From Vagococcus elongatus (GTDB taxonomy: Bacteria > Bacillota > Bacilli > Lactobacillales > Vagococcaceae): a stretch of DNA of 64,000 bases. The notes below the pieces were generated by a model, which did no database searches, had not been told where the DNA came from, and worked only from the letters and a program-made list of their open reading frames with translations. Shown here in pieces: positions 35,747-44,703 of this stretch. A program made the position numbers and the translations under genes. Every line of letters begins with the position of its first letter. The stretch's first letter is position 1. The stretch lies in contig NZ_NGKA01000006.1 in NCBI RefSeq assembly GCF_003987645.1, forward strand, positions 1-64,000, read 5' to 3'.

Positions 35747-35779
35747 TACTACAAAATCAACAACAATAGGAGGTTTATC

Positions 35780-36592
35780 ATGAATATAGTAACAATAATT
35801 CTAGTCGTACTTGTAGCTTTTTTAGCTGGTATGGAAGGTATTCTGGATGAGTTTCAGTTTCATCAGCCATTAGTAGCTTGTACTCTGATTGGTTTAGTTA
35901 CTGGACATTTGGAAGCAGGAGTCGTTTTGGGCGGTTCTCTTCAGATGATTGCTCTTGGTTGGGCAAATATTGGAGCAGCAGTTGCTCCGGATGCGGCATT
36001 GGCATCAGTGGCATCAGCAATTATTTTAGTTTTAGGTCTTGAAGGGAAAACAGGCTTTACAAAAGGCGATATTTCCACAGCGATTGCTATTGCTGTTCCT
36101 CTTGCAGTAGCTGGATTGGTGTTGACAATGGTCGTTCGTACGCTTGCTGTACCAGTTGTTCATATTATGGATAGTGCAGCAGAAGAAGGAGATTATAAAA
36201 AAGTTGAGCTTTGGCATATTCTCGCAGTTGTTATGCAGGGTCTGAGAATTGCCATCCCGGCAGGTGCTCTATTGTTTATTCCAGCAGATGTAGTTCAAGG
36301 AGCGTTGGCAGCTATGCCAGCTTGGCTAACAGACGGTATGGCTATTGGCGGTGGTATGGTAGTTGCGGTAGGTTACGCAATGGTTATCAATATGATGGCG
36401 ACAAAAGAAGTTTGGCCATTTTTCGCTATCGGATTTGTTGTAGCAGCAATTACAGAAATCACTTTGATTGGTCTAGGGGTACTAGGTGTTGCGCTTGCTC
36501 TAATTTACTTGAATTTATCTAAAATGGGCGGCACTTCTGGCGGCGGAGGCGGTCATGGTGATCCGTTAGATAGCATACTCAATGACTATTAA
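35780..36592 (+). CDS. PTS mannose/glucose EIIC permease
   Basis: This 270-residue membrane protein has the EIIC-mannose features MEGILDEFQFHQPLVAC and GGSLQMIALGWANIGAAVAPD, about eight membrane segments and a glycine-rich C-terminal tail (GGTSGGGGGHGD). With EIID it forms the sugar path. The class is also the known receptor for class IIa bacteriocins. Confidence 0.95.
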   Translation: MNIVTIILVVLVAFLAGMEGILDEFQFHQPLVACTLIGLVTGHLEAGVVLGGSLQMIALGWANIGAAVAPDAALASVASAIILVLGLEGKTGFTKGDISTAIAIAVPLAVAGLVLTMVVRTLAVPVVHIMDSAAEEGDYKKVELWHILAVVMQGLRIAIPAGALLFIPADVVQGALAAMPAWLTDGMAIGGGMVVAVGYAMVINMMATKEVWPFFAIGFVVAAITEITLIGLGVLGVALALIYLNLSKMGGTSGGGGGHGDPLDSILNDY

Positions 36593-36613
36593 TTTTGAAG
36601 GAGGAGAATAGAG

Positions 36614-37525
36614 ATGGCAGAAAAAATAGAGTTAACAAAAAAAGATCGGCTGTCTGTGGCATGGCGTTCGACATTTATTCAAGGTTCATGGAACTATGAG
36701 CGTATGCAAAACGGCGGCTGGTGCTTTGCAATGATTCCAGCAATTAAAAAATTATATAAATCTAAAGAAGATCGTTCAGCTGCTTTGAAACGTCACTTGG
36801 AATTCTTTAATACTCACCCATATATTGCTTCACCAATTCTTGGAGTAACCTTGGCACTTGAAGAAGATCGTGCCAATGGTGCACCAGTTGATGACGTGGC
36901 AATTCAAGGGGTAAAGGTTGGTATGATGGGACCGTTAGCTGGTGTTGGAGACCCGGTCTTCTGGTTTACAGTTAGACCAATGCTTGGAGCATTAGGTGCT
37001 TCTCTAGCTATGGGCGGCAGCGTTCTTGGACCAATCATCTTCTTTGTGGCATGGAACGTTATTCGTTGGGCATTCATGTGGTACACACAAGAATTTGGTT
37101 ACAGAGCAGGTTCTAAAATTACTGAAGACCTTTCAGGCGGCTTGTTGCAAGATGTTACTAAAGGAGCTTCAATCTTAGGGATGTTCGTTTTAGCGGCGTT
37201 GGTACAACGGTGGGTATCTATCAACTTCCAGCCGATCGTATCCAGAGTTCAGCTAGACCAAGGGGCTTATATCGAATGGGATAAAATACCGATGACGGGC
37301 GAAGGACTTCAGAAAGCTTTCGAGCAAGTGAATTCCGGTTTGGCATTATCGCCAATTAAAGTTACGTCATTGCAAAATAACTTGGATGAATTGATTCCTG
37401 GTTTAGTCCCATTGTTGTTGACGCTTCTATGCATGTGGCTATTGAAGAAAAAAGTGTCTCCAATTGTTATTATTCTTGGACTATTCGTAGTCGGAATCGT
37501 TGGACACGTTATCGGATTGCTATAA
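36614..37525 (+). CDS. PTS mannose/glucose EIID component
   Basis: This 303-residue membrane protein has SWNYERMQNGGWCFAM, LEFFNTHPYIA and GPLAGVGDPVFWFTVRP, all typical of EIID. An AAGGAGGAG site precedes it. Last transport gene of the mpt operon; a terminator follows. Confidence 0.95.
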   Translation: MAEKIELTKKDRLSVAWRSTFIQGSWNYERMQNGGWCFAMIPAIKKLYKSKEDRSAALKRHLEFFNTHPYIASPILGVTLALEEDRANGAPVDDVAIQGVKVGMMGPLAGVGDPVFWFTVRPMLGALGASLAMGGSVLGPIIFFVAWNVIRWAFMWYTQEFGYRAGSKITEDLSGGLLQDVTKGASILGMFVLAALVQRWVSINFQPIVSRVQLDQGAYIEWDKIPMTGEGLQKAFEQVNSGLALSPIKVTSLQNNLDELIPGLVPLLLTLLCMWLLKKKVSPIVIILGLFVVGIVGHVIGLL

Positions 37526-37536
37526 TTGATTCGCAT

Positions 37537-37564
37537 AGCCTGGACTTAGTGCCAGGCTTTTTTT
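37537..37564 (+). terminator. Terminator after the mannose PTS EIID gene
   Basis: AGCCTGG (37537-37543) pairs with CCAGGCT (37552-37558), followed by seven T. It lies between EIID and manO and may reduce manO expression relative to the transport genes. Confidence 0.85.
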
Positions 37565-37632
37565 ATTAGCCTATTTGGTAGAAAAAGTTTATACTCTATA
37601 TGACTAGAGATTTTAGGAATGGGGCAGATACA

Positions 37633-38007
37633 ATGGTAGAATCGCTTAACACAAAAGTTGATTTGGTTATTGATGGGACCGCCTATACAGGGCTGACCGA
37701 TTATGGGAAAATCATGATTGGGGATAAAGGGTTTGAATTTTATCATGCACGTGATACGCGTAAGTTCATTCAAATACCTTGGGAAGAAGTTGATTATGTC
37801 CTTGCGTCAGTGCTCTTTAAAGGCAAATGGATTCCTCGATATGCTATTCAAACAAAGAAAAACGGCACCTATACGTTTGCCTCGAAAAAACCAAAAGATG
37901 TACTGAGAGCAGTAAGAAAATATGTTGAACCGAGTCGCATGGTTCAATCGTTAGGTTTTTTTGAAGTAATTCAAAGAGGGTTAAAAGCAAAATTCAAGAA
38001 GAAATAA
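37633..38007 (+). CDS. manO: DUF956 family protein, ManO-like
   Basis: This 124-residue cytoplasmic protein (TAYTGLTDYGKIMIGDKGFEFY, IPWEEVDYVLASV) is the DUF956 protein that follows mannose PTS operons in Lactobacillales and Listeria and is thought to act as a regulator of them. I start at 37633 after AGGAATGGGG; the in-frame upstream ATG at 37600 lacks a ribosome site. Confidence 0.88.
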   Translation: MVESLNTKVDLVIDGTAYTGLTDYGKIMIGDKGFEFYHARDTRKFIQIPWEEVDYVLASVLFKGKWIPRYAIQTKKNGTYTFASKKPKDVLRAVRKYVEPSRMVQSLGFFEVIQRGLKAKFKKK

Positions 38008-38152
38008 GTGATGGACAAGGGATGGTTTCTTTGTCTTGAGGCAACACAATTTTTTGAAAAAAACATCATACTGAAATACTTTTTATTCTTCGGTTTCCTT
38101 GTAGATCATTGGAACTGGAGTTTTTTTGTTTTTATGAAAGATAGGCGTAAAT

Positions 38153-38203
38153 AAGCACATTTTGCTACTAATGCATCTAAGGCAATAGTAATGAAATGTG
38201 CTT
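38153..38203. repeat. Long imperfect hairpin in the manO-deoR gap
   Basis: AAGCACATTT (38153-38162) pairs perfectly with AAATGTGCTT (38194-38203), and the inner bases can extend the stem by about 8 further pairs including G-T. No good T-tract follows. The 38008-38329 gap holds no gene; this may be a weak terminator for the convergent manO and deoR-type genes. Confidence 0.5.
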
Positions 38204-38329
38204 TGTTAAACTATCATAAGTTGACCTTTAAAATATTATGGAAGTGAAACTCTTAGAAAGGTCTATTTGGATTTTTGATTTTACATAATAAAAGTTTTAA
38301 AGGCCAAACAAGACTGCTTAATCATTTTT

Positions 38330-39109
38330 TTAGTTCACTTCAGCCGATACAATATTAGGGAAGATGATTTCAGTTTTCTCTTGATATTTTTTTAATTTAT
38401 CGTTCTCCATTGGGCTGTCTGTAACGATACCAGTAATATCAGAAAAATCTGAGACTTTGATTAATCCGATACGATCAAATTTTTTTTCTTCAGCTACAAC
38501 ATAACTTGCTATAGAATTTCTGAGAATTGTCTTTTTTGCTTCAGCTTCTAAAAAAGTTTTTGTGGATATTCCTTGTTCGTGGTGAATACCGTTAGCACCT
38601 ATAAAAGAAACGTTATAAGAGAAATTAGCAAACCCCCCCACAGCAACAGGTCCCTCAAATGAACGGTGTTTAGTAATAAAGTTTCCGCCTGAACTGATAA
38701 GATTGATGTTATCTTTTTTTGCTAGGATATTTAAAATATCCAGAGAATTTGTAACGACTGTATATTGGTTATTTGGCAAATATTCAGCAATCAAGGAAGT
38801 TATCGTGCTAGTATTCAGGGCGATAGAAGCGTTGTCCGGTATTAAATTTAATGCTTTTTGAGCAATCAACACTTTTCTATCAAAATCTTGCATTTTTTTC
38901 TCATCATAGTCAGTTTGCACTAAATATTCATCTTTTAATACTGCCCCGCCATGTATTCGAGTTAAAACGCCACTCTTTTCTAATTCAGTTAGATCTTTTC
39001 TGATAGTGGTTTTTGCAACATCTAACATGGCAGCCAACTCATTGACTGTCACTGTTTTATCCTTTGTCAGTTTGTTAACAATAGCAATATGTCGTTCTAC
39101 TTCAAGCAT
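38330..39109 (-). CDS. DeoR-family regulator of the adjacent aldolase/fructose-PTS genes
   Basis: This 259-residue regulator has the DeoR N-terminal helix-turn-helix (about 1-55; KTVTVNELAAMLDVAKTTIRKDL, LTRIHGGAVL) and a C-terminal sugar-phosphate sensor domain (about 75-235; NTSTITSLIAEYL, VTNSLDIL, ISSGGNF). Divergent from the aldolase gene, with a perfect inverted repeat between. A phosphorylated sugar from the adjacent PTS is the likely inducer. Confidence 0.92.
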   Translation of the reverse strand: MLEVERHIAIVNKLTKDKTVTVNELAAMLDVAKTTIRKDLTELEKSGVLTRIHGGAVLKDEYLVQTDYDEKKMQDFDRKVLIAQKALNLIPDNASIALNTSTITSLIAEYLPNNQYTVVTNSLDILNILAKKDNINLISSGGNFITKHRSFEGPVAVGGFANFSYNVSFIGANGIHHEQGISTKTFLEAEAKKTILRNSIASYVVAEEKKFDRIGLIKVSDFSDITGIVTDSPMENDKLKKYQEKTEIIFPNIVSAEVN

Positions 39110-39161
39110 AACAACACCTCTTCTAAAATAGTTTCAATCATGATTATACCATGTAAATCCT

Positions 39162-39192
39162 ATAAAATAAAATGAATGCGATTTTATTTTAT
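39162..39192. promoter_or_regulatory. Perfect 12-bp inverted repeat, candidate DeoR operator
   Basis: ATAAAATAAAAT (39162-39173) and ATTTTATTTTAT (39181-39192) are exact reverse complements around a 7-bp centre. The repeat overlaps the -35 region of the regulator's own minus-strand promoter (TATAAT read at 39148-39143), so binding would autoregulate. Confidence 0.75.
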
Positions 39193-39223
39193 CCGTTCAA
39201 TCTAGCTCGTTTTTACTCGATAA

Positions 39224-39261
39224 TTGACTTATTTTGTCGTTTGTGTTAAAGTGTATTTAAC
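39224..39261 (+). promoter_or_regulatory. Promoter of the aldolase/fructose-PTS unit
   Basis: TTGACT (39224-39229) and TAAAGT (39247-39252) are 17 bp apart. GTTAAA-N5-TTTAAC (39245-39261) forms a second small palindrome over the -10. Confidence 0.75.
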
Positions 39262-39282
39262 GTTGATTGGAGGTTTTTTATT

Positions 39283-40110
39283 ATGTTAGTTACGAGTAAA
39301 GAGTTGTTTGAACAGGCCCAGAAAGGAAATTATGCTATTCCTGCTCCGAATTTTGTGAATGATTTGTCATTGAAGACGTACGTAAAATGTGCTGAAGAAA
39401 AGAAATTACCACTTTTAGCTTGTTTTGCAGAAGTTCATACAGAGTTTATGGAGATAGAAGAAGCTGCCTTACTTGGAAAGTATCATGCCCAAAAAGCAAA
39501 TGTGCCTGTCGTGTTACATTTAGACCATGGGATGACTTATGACACGATTATGAAAGCGATTAAAAATGGCTTTACTTCTGTCATGATTGATGCGTCAAGT
39601 GAAAGTTTTGATGAAAATGTGAGAAGGACAAAAGAAATCGTAAAAGCAGCTCATGCCGTAGGTGTAGTGGTTGAAGCGGAAATCGGTCATGTTGGAGCTG
39701 GTGAAAATTATGAAAACCATACACATACAGATTCAATCTATACCGAAGTTGAAGAAGCGAAAAGGTTTATTGAACTGACCAATGTTGATTCTTTAGCAAT
39801 TTCCATTGGTACTGCCCATGGCGCATATAAGGGCGAACCAAAAATAAGTTTTGACACCTTGCAAAGTATCAGAACTCAAATAGATACTCCTCTTGTTTTA
39901 CATGGCGGTTCATCTAGTGGAGATGCAAACCTCAATCGTTGTGCAGTAAATGGGATTTCAAAAATAAATATTTTCACGGATTTAGTTACTGCGGGGATGG
40001 ATGAAATAAATAAACACGACTCACAAAATATATTTGAGATAAACGATCATTTTGCTAATGGACTTTATAATTGTCTATCACACTACTATGACGTATTTCA
40101 AACAAGATAA
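39283..40110 (+). CDS. Class II fructose-bisphosphate aldolase-family enzyme (GatY/KbaY-like)
   Basis: This 275-residue zinc aldolase has VVLHLDHGMTYD (catalytic Asp and zinc His near residue 80), EAEIGHVGAGE, SIGTAHGAYKG (zinc His) and VLHGGSSSGD. It is shorter and more divergent than housekeeping FbaA, nearer the tagatose-bisphosphate or ketose-phosphate aldolases of sugar operons. It is followed 17 bp later by a fructose-type PTS. Its true substrate cannot be read from sequence. Confidence 0.88.
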   Translation: MLVTSKELFEQAQKGNYAIPAPNFVNDLSLKTYVKCAEEKKLPLLACFAEVHTEFMEIEEAALLGKYHAQKANVPVVLHLDHGMTYDTIMKAIKNGFTSVMIDASSESFDENVRRTKEIVKAAHAVGVVVEAEIGHVGAGENYENHTHTDSIYTEVEEAKRFIELTNVDSLAISIGTAHGAYKGEPKISFDTLQSIRTQIDTPLVLHGGSSSGDANLNRCAVNGISKINIFTDLVTAGMDEINKHDSQNIFEINDHFANGLYNCLSHYYDVFQTR

Positions 40111-40127
40111 AAAGGGAGGATAAATTC

Positions 40128-42011
40128 ATGAAGCTATTGGATATATTTAATAAAGATGCTATAAAATTAGATATGACTGTTAAGGACAAAGAAGATTTGT
40201 ATCAGAAAATGGCTAATGATTTAAAAGGGTTTGGTGCGATAAAAGATGAGAGCAAGTTTATGACAGCTCTGCAAGAAAGAGATGCACAATCACCTACTGC
40301 TATTGGGGATGGTGTTGCTATTCCTCACGGTGTATCAGAAACAGTTGAAAAACCGTTTGTTCTATACTATAGATTGGCTTCTCCTATCAGTTACGAAGCT
40401 TTAGATGATCAGCCAATCAAACATGTTTTCATGTTGGCCATTCCTAATGACCTAAGAAATAATCAAGTTAAAATTTTGAGTGATATTTCTGTCCTTTTAC
40501 TGGATGAAGGTTTTCGCAAGGTGATTGATTCGGAGGATGATCCCAATGAAATAGTAGCATTTATTCAAAATCAAAAAAAAGAAAGCTCCCATCAAGTACC
40601 AACTCATGCCTCTGCTAAAAAAATTGTGGCGGTAACAGCTTGTACAACAGGAATTGCCCATACTTTCATGGCGGAAAAATCGTTATACACAGCTGCTGAA
40701 AAACTAGGAGTTCAGATTAATGTTGAGACCCAAGGCGCTGGAGGGGTGGAGCATCAATTAACTGCTGAGCAAATTGCTGGAGCGGATGCAGTGATACTGG
40801 CGATTGAAAAAGGAATTGATGAAAGCCGCTTTGCCGGAAAAGATGTTTTAAAAATCTCTCCTGGGAAAGCCATTAAAGAAGGATTGCATGTTATTGAAGA
40901 TGCGATCGATAAAAAAGGAACATTTAAAATGGCATCGCATTCAACGGAAAGTGCTGAAATAGGCAGTTCGCAAAGTAGTCAGAACAAAACTAAGTCTTTC
41001 TATCAACATATGTTAAGCGGTGTTTCATCAATGATTCCTATTGTAGTTGCTGGTGGGATATTGATTGCTCTTTCTTTCTCATTCGGTATTACAGCTTTTG
41101 AAAATGAAGGGACATTACCTTGGGCTTTATTTCAAATTGGGAATGTTTCAGCGTTTACGTTGATGTTTCCAGTTTTAGCTGGATTTATTGCCTATGATAT
41201 TGCTGATAAGCCAGGTTTTGCTCCAGGGATTATCGCCGGCTTAGTGGCACATAATACTGGTTCAGGATTTTTTGGGGCTTTGGTTGCAGGTTATTTAGCT
41301 GGTTATCTCGCTCTATTTATTAATAGAAAACTACCTTTCCCTAAAAGTATTCAAGGATTGAAAACAATTGTTTTTATTCCCGTTGTTACTACGTTGATTG
41401 TAGGACTTGTTACTATTTTCGTTATTGGGACACCTATTGCTTATTTACAAGAAATTGTTATGAACTTTTTGTCTAGTTTATCAGATAATAATACAGGCAT
41501 TGTCGTTCTTTCTCTAGTATTTAGTTTATTGTATTTCGATTTAGGCGGACCTATTTCCAAAATGGTTTACTCTTTTGGATTAGCTGCGCTCTCAGAAAAA
41601 ATTTATGGACCGATGGGTGCGATCATGGTTATAGGGATGGTTCCCCCAATCGGTATGGCTTTAGCAACACTCATCCGGCCAAAACTTTTTGAGTTGGAAG
41701 AGAGAGAAGCAGGAAAAACAGCATTGATTCTTGGTATGAGTTTTATTACTGAAGGTGCTATTCCTTTCTTGATTGCTAAACCAAAAAGCTCAGTGCCTTC
41801 TTTCATGATTGGCGGATTTGTAGGTTCCTTGGTATCATTTTCTCTAGGATTAGAAATTACTGCTCCCCACGGCGGTCTTTTTCTAGCGCTAATACCTAAT
41901 GCAATCAACAATGTCTTATACTTCCTTATTGCGTTGATTGCCGGGAGTCTTGCGTGTGCGTTGTCGATGATTGTTTTGACGAATAAATTTAATAAGACCG
42001 CAAAAAATTAA
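40128..42011 (+). CDS. PTS fructose-family EIIABC
   Basis: This 627-residue transporter holds EIIA (about 1-150, phospho-His67 in AIPHGVSE), EIIB (about 163-260, phospho-Cys172 in VTACTTGIAHTFMAE) and EIIC (about 285-620, with about nine to ten membrane segments and PMGAIMVIGMVPPIGMALAT-like loops). Fructose-family permeases deliver sugar-1-phosphates or sugar-6-phosphates. Pairing with an aldolase rather than a 1-phosphofructokinase argues against plain fructose as the main substrate. Confidence 0.93.
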   Translation: MKLLDIFNKDAIKLDMTVKDKEDLYQKMANDLKGFGAIKDESKFMTALQERDAQSPTAIGDGVAIPHGVSETVEKPFVLYYRLASPISYEALDDQPIKHVFMLAIPNDLRNNQVKILSDISVLLLDEGFRKVIDSEDDPNEIVAFIQNQKKESSHQVPTHASAKKIVAVTACTTGIAHTFMAEKSLYTAAEKLGVQINVETQGAGGVEHQLTAEQIAGADAVILAIEKGIDESRFAGKDVLKISPGKAIKEGLHVIEDAIDKKGTFKMASHSTESAEIGSSQSSQNKTKSFYQHMLSGVSSMIPIVVAGGILIALSFSFGITAFENEGTLPWALFQIGNVSAFTLMFPVLAGFIAYDIADKPGFAPGIIAGLVAHNTGSGFFGALVAGYLAGYLALFINRKLPFPKSIQGLKTIVFIPVVTTLIVGLVTIFVIGTPIAYLQEIVMNFLSSLSDNNTGIVVLSLVFSLLYFDLGGPISKMVYSFGLAALSEKIYGPMGAIMVIGMVPPIGMALATLIRPKLFELEEREAGKTALILGMSFITEGAIPFLIAKPKSSVPSFMIGGFVGSLVSFSLGLEITAPHGGLFLALIPNAINNVLYFLIALIAGSLACALSMIVLTNKFNKTAKN

Positions 42012-42032
42012 AATAGATATTTTCTGCACTGT

Positions 42033-42069
42033 CAGCTCTTCAAAATCAAGGATTTTGGAGAGCTGTTTT
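42033..42069 (+). terminator. Terminator of the aldolase/fructose-PTS unit
   Basis: A 15-bp stem with one G-T pair (42033-42047 with 42051-42065), loop AAG, then TTTT. Confidence 0.85.
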
Positions 42070-42148
42070 ACTCTAATAAAGTTCAACAGCAACATTAAAA
42101 TAAACAAACGTATAAAAATTAATTTTTGATGAAAAAACTCGGAAAAGT

Positions 42149-42164
42149 TTGTTAACGTTTTCAC
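42149..42164 (+). promoter_or_regulatory. Catabolite-responsive (cre-like) site before the OsmC gene
   Basis: TTGTTAACGTTTTCAC fits the CcpA consensus WTGNAANCGNWNNCAW with one or no mismatch. It lies 45-60 bp before the start codon, so CcpA could repress or modulate the OsmC gene. Confidence 0.65.
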
Positions 42165-42208
42165 CATGTGCTAAGCTAGATTCAACACATTAATAAGGAG
42201 GGGTAGTA

Positions 42209-42649
42209 ATGCCCAAAGAAAGGTTGAGTGCTACAGTACAATCGGTTAAGGGACTGAAGACTGTTAGCAAGGTCAGAGAGTTTGAGTTTGTGATGGATGA
42301 ACCTAAAAATTTAGGGGGAACAAATGAGGGGATGAATCCTGTGGAAGCTTTGCTTTCCGCTATTGGCGGTTGCAAAGTCATCGTTGCCAGAAGTTTTTGT
42401 CGAGTTAAAAAAATTGCCCTTGAAGACATTGTGATAAAAGTGGAAGGAGATATTGACACAGACGGGTTTTCAGGTAAAAATCCTGAAGCTAAAATCGGGT
42501 TGTTCAATATCAAAACAACTTATCAAATCAAGGCGGACAATACGGAAGAAGAAATCAATTCTTTCGTGGATTTTATCGAAAAGACGTGTCCTGTTATAGA
42601 CACAATCGCCAACGCACCAACTTTTGAAAAAGTCGTTGAGAGACAGTAA
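42209..42649 (+). CDS. OsmC/Ohr-family peroxiredoxin-like protein
   Basis: This 146-residue protein has the OsmC fold with the two redox cysteines in AIGGCKVIVAR (about residue 54) and EKTCPVIDTIAN (about 131). Such proteins reduce organic hydroperoxides. It belongs to the YhfA-like branch rather than Ohr itself. An AGGAGGGG site precedes the ATG. Confidence 0.88.
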   Translation: MPKERLSATVQSVKGLKTVSKVREFEFVMDEPKNLGGTNEGMNPVEALLSAIGGCKVIVARSFCRVKKIALEDIVIKVEGDIDTDGFSGKNPEAKIGLFNIKTTYQIKADNTEEEINSFVDFIEKTCPVIDTIANAPTFEKVVERQ

Positions 42650-42676
42650 TCTGACTTAAAAGAATATTATAGAAAA

Positions 42677-42715
42677 AGAAGAAGTCATCACGCGTGTGGT
42701 GACTTCTTCTCTTTG
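42677..42715. terminator. Hairpin terminator between the OsmC and racemase genes
   Basis: A 15-bp stem with one G-T pair (42677-42691 with 42696-42710) sits between two convergent genes; A-rich and T-rich flanks allow use on both strands. Confidence 0.75.
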
Positions 42716-42778
42716 TATGAAATTTTTAGCAGGATAAACAGGAACGATCTTTAAAGCAAGTCTGATTTTAATTAAGTA

Positions 42779-43468
42779 TTAGCTTAAAGAAAAGTCAACT
42801 GCTTTTTCAGAATGAACAACAGTGGTGTCAAGCACTGGAATCTCACAATCGGATTGATTGATAAGTAAGCCGATTTCTGTACAGCCTAGTATGACAGATT
42901 GAATATTTTTTTGTTGAAAACGCGCAATGACTTCAAGTAAATATTTTTTCGATTCAGTAGCAATCTTGCCCATGCATAGCTCCTCAAAAATAATTCGGTT
43001 GATTTCTTCTATTTCAGATGTGTTAGGGATAAGTATGTCGATTCCGGAAGAATTCAGCCGATGTTTTATAAAATCTTCTGTCATCGTGTATTTAGTTCCC
43101 AAGAGAAGAGCGTTCTTTATGCTCTTTTCATTAAGAGTGTCCGCTGTTGCATCAGAAATATGAATAAAGGGAATGGAAACTAGTGGGGTTAGTTCATCAA
43201 AAATTTTGTGCATCGTGTTGGTACAAAGGATAATAAAATCAGCTCCGCCTTTTTCTAAAGACTGTGCCGCTTCTCCTAAAATCCCCACCGCTTTCCCCCA
43301 TTGATTTGTCGATTGAAGGTGCTCGATTTCCTCAAAATCAACACTGTTCAGCAGGCATTTCGCTGAGTGTAGGCCTCCTAGTCTTTTCCTGACCCCCTCG
43401 TTGATCAATTTATAATAAGTGAGAGTACTTTCCCAGCTCATTCCTCCGATTAATCCGATTGTTTTCAT
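42779..43468 (-). CDS. Aspartate/glutamate racemase-family protein
   Basis: This 229-residue enzyme has the family N-terminus IGLIGGMSWESTLTYY and the two catalytic cysteines in ILCTNTMHK and ILGCTEIGLL. It resembles YgeA-type amino-acid racemases rather than MurI. I start at 43468 (MKTIGLIGG) after GGGAGGG; the longer frame to 43525 adds an unlikely tail. Not part of an operon. Confidence 0.88.
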   Translation of the reverse strand: MKTIGLIGGMSWESTLTYYKLINEGVRKRLGGLHSAKCLLNSVDFEEIEHLQSTNQWGKAVGILGEAAQSLEKGGADFIILCTNTMHKIFDELTPLVSIPFIHISDATADTLNEKSIKNALLLGTKYTMTEDFIKHRLNSSGIDILIPNTSEIEEINRIIFEELCMGKIATESKKYLLEVIARFQQKNIQSVILGCTEIGLLINQSDCEIPVLDTTVVHSEKAVDFSLS

Positions 43469-43545
43469 TAAAGTAAGCCCTCCCATGCTTTTAATCAGTA
43501 TAGCAACATAGCAAAGTGTGTACAAGGATTTAGTAAAGTCTATTG

Positions 43546-43574
43546 TTTCAATCTTTTCGTTACTTTGGTATAAT
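43546..43574 (+). promoter_or_regulatory. Promoter of the pepQ-efp-yqhY-nusB unit
   Basis: TTTCAA (43546-43551), 17-bp spacer, then TATAAT (43569-43574) with an extended TGG. Confidence 0.75.
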
Positions 43575-43611
43575 GACCATGGTATTAGTTTTTTAGAAGG
43601 AAGGTTTCATC

Positions 43612-44676
43612 ATGAGACATCGTGTAGACAAATTAAGAGACAAGATGAAAGAACAAAGCATATCTTCATTTTTAGTGACCAGCCCGTATAATTTGCGTTA
43701 TGTTTCTGGTTTTACCGGTACCACTGGATTGGCGCTGATAACCATGAACAAAGCTTATTTTGTGACTGATTTTCGCTATACTGAACAAGCAGCCGAAGAG
43801 TGTGAAGGCTACGAAATCATTCAAAATATTGGGCCGATTTATGATGAGGTCAAAACAATCGTTGATCAAGACAGTTTAACTTCTCTTGCTTTTGAAGAGA
43901 CCTTTGTAACTTATGGGACTTATCAAGTGCTATCAGAATTATTAGCTTGCGATTTGCTGCCGGTTAAAGGCATTATTGAAGAGTTGCGGGAAGTAAAAGA
44001 ACCGTCTGAAATTCTTGTGATTAAGAAGGCCTGTGAAATTGCTGACCAAGCCTTCGAACACATTTTAGATTTTATCGAGCCGGGGATGACAGAGCTTACT
44101 GTGGCTAATGAATTGGACTTCTTTATGCGTTCTCTTGGAGCCTCAGGAGTTTCTTTTGATACGATTGTAGCCAGCGGTGTGCGTTCTGCGATGCCTCATG
44201 GGGTAGCAAGTAAGAAAACAATCCAAAAAGGTGATTTGATTACATTGGACTATGGCTGCTACTATGAGGGCTACGTTTCAGATATGACACGTACAATTGC
44301 CTTAGGGGAGCCGACAGAAAAATTAAAGGAACTTCATCAGTTGGTGCTAGATGCCCAATTGATGGTCATAGAAGCTGCTAAACCGGGAATGACAGGTGTC
44401 CAGTTAGATGGTGTAGCTAGAAATTATTTTGCTTCAAAAGGACATGCAGAAGCTTTCGGTCATTCAACAGGGCACGGAATTGGTTTGGAAATACATGAAG
44501 GGCCTAATGTTTCAAGATTAGCTGAAAAAACTTTTGTACCGGGGAATGTGATTACAAATGAACCAGGTCTTTATTATCCAGAAGTTGGCGGCGTAAGAAT
44601 CGAAGATGATTTATTGGTGACAGAGTCGGGCGTTGAGCTCTTGACGCATTCATCAAAAGAATTAATTATTTTATAA
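43612..44676 (+). CDS. pepQ: Xaa-Pro dipeptidase/aminopeptidase (M24B)
   Basis: This 354-residue metallopeptidase releases residues next to proline. Metal ligands are visible in LDYGCYYEGYVSDMTRT (two Asp), GHSTGHGIG (His), NEPGLYYP (Glu) and GGVRIEDD (Glu). Position before efp is conserved in Firmicutes (YqhT). It may be labelled PepP or PepQ; sequence alone does not decide between dipeptides and longer peptides. Confidence 0.9.
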   Translation: MRHRVDKLRDKMKEQSISSFLVTSPYNLRYVSGFTGTTGLALITMNKAYFVTDFRYTEQAAEECEGYEIIQNIGPIYDEVKTIVDQDSLTSLAFEETFVTYGTYQVLSELLACDLLPVKGIIEELREVKEPSEILVIKKACEIADQAFEHILDFIEPGMTELTVANELDFFMRSLGASGVSFDTIVASGVRSAMPHGVASKKTIQKGDLITLDYGCYYEGYVSDMTRTIALGEPTEKLKELHQLVLDAQLMVIEAAKPGMTGVQLDGVARNYFASKGHAEAFGHSTGHGIGLEIHEGPNVSRLAEKTFVPGNVITNEPGLYYPEVGGVRIEDDLLVTESGVELLTHSSKELIIL

Positions 44677-44703
44677 GTAACAGGAAAACTTAGGAGGACG
44701 AAT

